Source of the DNA: VAZQ01 sp045811525
GTDB lineage: Bacteria; Pseudomonadota; Alphaproteobacteria; Rhizobiales; Xanthobacteraceae
NCBI GenBank assembly: GCA_045811525.1
Contig: JBJMTV010000014.1
Span: 1-64,000 of the forward strand
DNA length: 64,000 nt
Direction of reading: 5' to 3'
Shown here: positions 61,135 through 64,000 of the stretch, one piece after another
How positions within the stretch are numbered: position 1 is the stretch's first letter
Layout: each line of letters opens with the position of its first letter
Notes under the pieces: generated by a model
Database searches by the model: none
Told to the model about the DNA's origin: nothing
Seen by the model: the letters and a program-made list of their open reading frames with translations, nothing else
Position numbers and translations under genes: made by a program

Positions 61135-61290
61135 TATAGGGTGCGCAAAGCTGCTGAGCCCACCCACAACTCTCGCCCAGCGCAAGGTGCAAAGCGGCGT
61201 GCGCACCATCAGTTTCGCCCGGTGCGCACGGCGCGCTTGCAAATGTGTCAACCCTCGCAAATATTATGCCCGCGCCTTTGCGCATCCTAC
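61135..61290. repeat. Dispersed hairpin repeat, copy C (two wide-loop modules)
   Basis: A forward module (61135-61206) and a reverse module (61223-61290) keep the outer GTGCGCA/TGCGCAC stems and AGG/CCTAC flanks of copies A and B. The small apical loops are replaced by 39-base and 35-base loops. The apical stems are GCTGC/GCGGC (one wobble pair) and GGCGCG/CGCGCC. It lies between the convergent galU and outer-membrane protein genes, and nothing else is recognised there. Confidence 0.8.
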
Positions 61291-61323
61291 CGGCCAGGCC
61301 CGCGCGAGAGTGCTGCTCCTGTC

Positions 61324-63087
61324 TCAACGCTGCAGCCGCACCCCCAGCAGCCACACATGCGCCCAGTAATTGCTATTCGGAATGTTCGAGTAGCGCCATT
61401 CCTGCCGATACTCCCCTTTGAGAAGGAGATCGCGCGAGAGTGTGTAGGTCAGCGCAGAGGATGCGATGTACCGAATATCCTCGCGCGGCGAGCCGACATA
61501 AATATCGATCCCGCGCGTGAACTTCAGCGTCGCGACGAGCCAGCGGCGAAATGCGTGATCGAGCTCAAGCGTCACGTCGCGCGTGAAGGCGCCGGACACT
61601 CCGAACAGCGTCGATTCTGTGACCGCGGTGACCGCGGTGAGCTTGAGACTCGTGAGCGCAGTCGCGAGCCAGGTGAGCGACGCGTCAACGGTGGGGCCGC
61701 GAATATCCCGCAGCAAGGGATCGGCATAGACCCGCTGCAGGTAGCCGAAGCTCACCTCGCCGATCAGCCTGGGCGGCAAGGTCAAGCTCGTCCCCACCTT
61801 GCCATAGAGCCCGTGTGAGCTGCGCATCATCCCAGCAGCGTCGATCGGAAGATCGTATTCGCGGATGTCTGCACCTGCCTCGACGAACGGCAGCACTCCC
61901 GGCATGACCTCGTAGGTGGTGCGCAGCAGGGTGCCGTATTTATCGAAATTGCGGCCAGCGTTGCTCGCTGTGCTGCCGTCCGTGAATTCAGAATCGTTGT
62001 AGGTGGTGCGGTCGAAAGTGCCTTTCAAAGCGACATCCAAGCGGTTGAAACGCTGCCCTATGCCGACCGTGCTGCCGTAGGTGTGGGCGATCGGCAGGCG
62101 GGCGATGCCGGCCTGGATGTTGGGGTTGCCCGGATAATCGGTGAACAGAAGATAACGCCCTTCCAACTCAAGTCGGCTTTCGCTGGTGATGTCGATCCGC
62201 AGGTTCGCCCTGCTGTCGACATTCGGGCGGTCGTAGGTGTGGTTGGTGTCGAAGCTGAGGTAGCTCCCGCGCAGCGTGGCGGTGAATTCGTGCCGCGCCC
62301 AGTTCGTGTTCACCAGCAACTCGGGAGCATAGATGTCGAACCACGAGCTCGCCCTCGGTGGTCCGGAGTTGCGCGGCACGTTGTTGTCGTAGCCGCGGCT
62401 GTACTCGAAGCCGGGCCGGAAGATGAAGGCGCCCACTTGCATGCCAAGCGGGTCGAAGGGCTTCTCCTCCGGCGCAAGGCGCCGGCTTGGCGGAATGGTC
62501 GCGACCGTTGCAGTCTCCGCCTCCGGATCGAGCGGCGGCGCACCCGGCCTCGTTTGATTGTAGATGCGTGCTGCGAGCAGTGCGGCAGCGGGCTGCAGCT
62601 GCCGCGGCGGGAAACGTGTGGCAGCGGGCGGCCCCGAGCGCTGCGGTGCGCCAGAGTTTGCGGTAATGGAGCTGGGCGCCGCGACGCCATTTGGCGAGGC
62701 CGGATTGGCCGGTTGAGCACTCGTCGTCACACGCGTCGGCTGCTGCCGCGCCTTCGAGCTCGACCTGCGAGTATTGCTGGAATCGAAGCCTGTGGAGCCC
62801 GCGGCAAGCGCTTGCTCGCTGCCGAAGCGGCCAGGCGCACCGGAGCGCGCTCGTTCACCGCTCGATTTGCTCGGCTTGCGGAAACCCGGCGGGTCCTGTG
62901 GATCGCCGTCGAGAGCAGGCCGCATCAATGCCGGGTCGAGCGGATTTAGGGCTTGGCCGCTCGCTGTTCCGAGGAAAAGCCCGCACGCGGCAGCCCAACT
63001 GCCGGCTGACAGTATAATGACGGCGAGCGGTTGGCGGTAGCACGGCACCTGAAATCCCCGGCTCACGAGCTCCGCGCCGTTGTCCAT
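61324..63087 (-). CDS. Outer-membrane beta-barrel protein (BBP2_2-like)
   Basis: A 587-residue protein. A signal-like segment (about residues 18-46) precedes a ~150-residue low-complexity stretch rich in Pro, Ala and Ser. The C-terminal ~380 residues alternate polar and hydrophobic residues as beta strands (FRPGFEYSRGYDNNV, YLSFDTNHTYDRPNV) and end in LLGVRLQR. It resembles outer-membrane proteins linked to exopolysaccharide export (VpsM/GumB-region barrels). The start MDNGAELV is preferred but the ribosome-binding site is close and weak. Its function is inferred from fold only. Confidence 0.75.
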   Translation of the reverse strand: MDNGAELVSRGFQVPCYRQPLAVIILSAGSWAAACGLFLGTASGQALNPLDPALMRPALDGDPQDPPGFRKPSKSSGERARSGAPGRFGSEQALAAGSTGFDSSNTRRSSSKARQQPTRVTTSAQPANPASPNGVAAPSSITANSGAPQRSGPPAATRFPPRQLQPAAALLAARIYNQTRPGAPPLDPEAETATVATIPPSRRLAPEEKPFDPLGMQVGAFIFRPGFEYSRGYDNNVPRNSGPPRASSWFDIYAPELLVNTNWARHEFTATLRGSYLSFDTNHTYDRPNVDSRANLRIDITSESRLELEGRYLLFTDYPGNPNIQAGIARLPIAHTYGSTVGIGQRFNRLDVALKGTFDRTTYNDSEFTDGSTASNAGRNFDKYGTLLRTTYEVMPGVLPFVEAGADIREYDLPIDAAGMMRSSHGLYGKVGTSLTLPPRLIGEVSFGYLQRVYADPLLRDIRGPTVDASLTWLATALTSLKLTAVTAVTESTLFGVSGAFTRDVTLELDHAFRRWLVATLKFTRGIDIYVGSPREDIRYIASSALTYTLSRDLLLKGEYRQEWRYSNIPNSNYWAHVWLLGVRLQR

Positions 63088-63306
63088 CCTCGTGACAAGC
63101 GCACGTAGGCGCACCGTGCGAGCAGCAGGGCCCAAAGCGGCCGAGCGTCCTCACGCGGGGCGCGTTCGTTTGGTTAACGAAATTAGAATGGATATAGTTA
63201 ACGCCGGGTTGACCGCCGCGCCGCAGGAGCTTGGCCGACCGTGTGAGCGGTCGTTGGCAGCCGCGATCCATGCTATCGATGCGGTCCCCTCACCTTTCGA
63301 GCCCTC

Positions 63307-64000
63307 ATGTCGAAGGCGCAGAGCAGCCAAAAACCAACCGCCCGCGAGCCGGTCGCTTCGGCGCTGCGGACGCTCGATGCCGCCGCTGGCGGCATCACCA
63401 CTTTGGCAGCCGCAATCCACGATGGTCTGGGAGAGGCATTCGTCGCGGCGGTCGAGTTGATTGCCGCCGCGCGCGGCCGGCTGATCGTGACCGGCATGGG
63501 GAAGTCGGGACACGTCGGGCGCAAGATCGCCGCTACTTTTGCATCGACCGGGACGCCGGCCTTCTTCGTCCATCCGAGCGAGGCGAGCCATGGCGACCTG
63601 GGAATGATCACGGCCGACGACGTGATCATGGCCCTCTCCTGGTCGGGCGAAACGTCCGAGCTGAAGGACCTGATCGACTATTCGCGCCGTTTCAGGATCG
63701 GGCTCATTGCTGTCACCGCAAGCGCGGAGAGCACACTCGGCCGGGCGGCCGATGTCGTCCTCGCGCTCCCCACTGCGCGCGAGGCCTGTCCGCATAATCT
63801 GGCACCCACCACGTCGACGCTGATGCAGGCCGCACTGGGCGACGCGCTCGCGGTCGCGCTCCTGGAGAGCCGCGGCTTTACCGCGGTCGACTTTGGCCGC
63901 TTGCATCCCGGCGGGCGGCTCGGGGCGATGCTCAAATTCGTTCGCGACATCATGCATGGGGGCAGCAAGTTGCCGCTGGCCCCGCTCGGCGCACCGATGG
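63307..64000 (+). CDS. kdsD: Arabinose-5-phosphate isomerase, partial (cut by window end)
   Basis: The frame begins MSKAQSSQKPTAREP and stays open to the window end, giving 231 codons of an expected ~320-330. The SIS domain is clear: VTGMGKSGHVGRKIAATF, HPSEASHGDLGMI, SWSGETSELKDL, NLAPTTSTLMQAALGDALAV and HPGGRLG. KdsD converts ribulose-5-phosphate to arabinose-5-phosphate for KDO in lipopolysaccharide. The two C-terminal CBS domains would begin just at the end of the window (DIMHGGSKLP). Confidence 0.93.
   Translation, partial: MSKAQSSQKPTAREPVASALRTLDAAAGGITTLAAAIHDGLGEAFVAAVELIAAARGRLIVTGMGKSGHVGRKIAATFASTGTPAFFVHPSEASHGDLGMITADDVIMALSWSGETSELKDLIDYSRRFRIGLIAVTASAESTLGRAADVVLALPTAREACPHNLAPTTSTLMQAALGDALAVALLESRGFTAVDFGRLHPGGRLGAMLKFVRDIMHGGSKLPLAPLGAPM

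Overview
This window is a GC-rich chromosomal segment from an alphaproteobacterium, most likely of the order Hyphomicrobiales (Bradyrhizobiaceae/Xanthobacteraceae-like). The evidence is the gene content. It includes the three-part pntAa/pntAb/pntB transhydrogenase set beside an aa3-type cytochrome oxidase subunit IV, GapR (DUF2312), CpdR next to an N-formylglutamate amidohydrolase and hisN, DUF1244, DUF1036, a cysteine-free 41-residue L36, a ROSE-type leader on a small heat-shock gene, and several orphan tripartite-tricarboxylate (Bug/TctC) receptors. Most genes are ordinary housekeeping or cell-envelope genes. I did not find a phage, CRISPR array, secretion island or defence island.

Layout. 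1-2540: an IS91-type element (tyrosine recombinase plus HUH transposase) that abuts the 3' remnant of a Bug receptor gene. 2755-7706: a TetR - membrane fusion - RND efflux operon on the minus strand with a candidate operator. 7843-8815: purE and rpsU. 8895-13191: coxIV-pntAa-pntAb-pntB-hydrolase, minus strand. 13287-16533: an ABC1-kinase gene and an M3-family oligoendopeptidase. 16871-22694: a sigma-54 response regulator, an L,D-transpeptidase and a DUF882 (M15-like) envelope protein. 22871-23558: GapR and DUF1244. 23706-27038: glycerate 2-kinase, DUF1036 and pyruvate kinase. 27087-28341: a TPR protein, L36 and DUF427.

The middle part (28.4-39.7 kb) is the most accessory-looking stretch. It holds a CadC/cyclase-like regulator divergent from a methanethiol-methyltransferase-like gene, three orphan solute-binding proteins, a lectin-like exported protein, a two-subunit molybdenum oxidoreductase (IorAB type), a Popeye-like cyclic-nucleotide protein and DUF1622. 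It also holds two copies of a dispersed hairpin repeat; a third copy lies at 61.1-61.3 kb.

39999-50290 carries tRNA-Val(GAC), cpdR, an N-formylglutamate amidohydrolase, an MFS transporter, hisN, a DMT transporter, DUF3237, a MetE-like protein, a lysophospholipase-like hydrolase, hsp20 with a probable RNA thermometer, and a threonine-aldolase-type enzyme. 50705-56822 is gltBD (glutamate synthase). 56844 to the end is envelope biology: a DUF459 SGNH-like protein, an MltB-type lytic transglycosylase, galU, an outer-membrane beta-barrel protein and the start of kdsD, which is cut by the window end.

How the genes fit together: gltBD supplies glutamate, pnt supplies NADPH, and purE, pyk, gckA and hisN are central metabolism. 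Ldt, DUF882, MltB, DUF459, galU, kdsD and the beta-barrel protein all act on peptidoglycan, LPS or the outer membrane. The best candidate for something not well described is the dispersed inverted hairpin repeat with compensatory stem changes. I see no convincing new multi-gene system.
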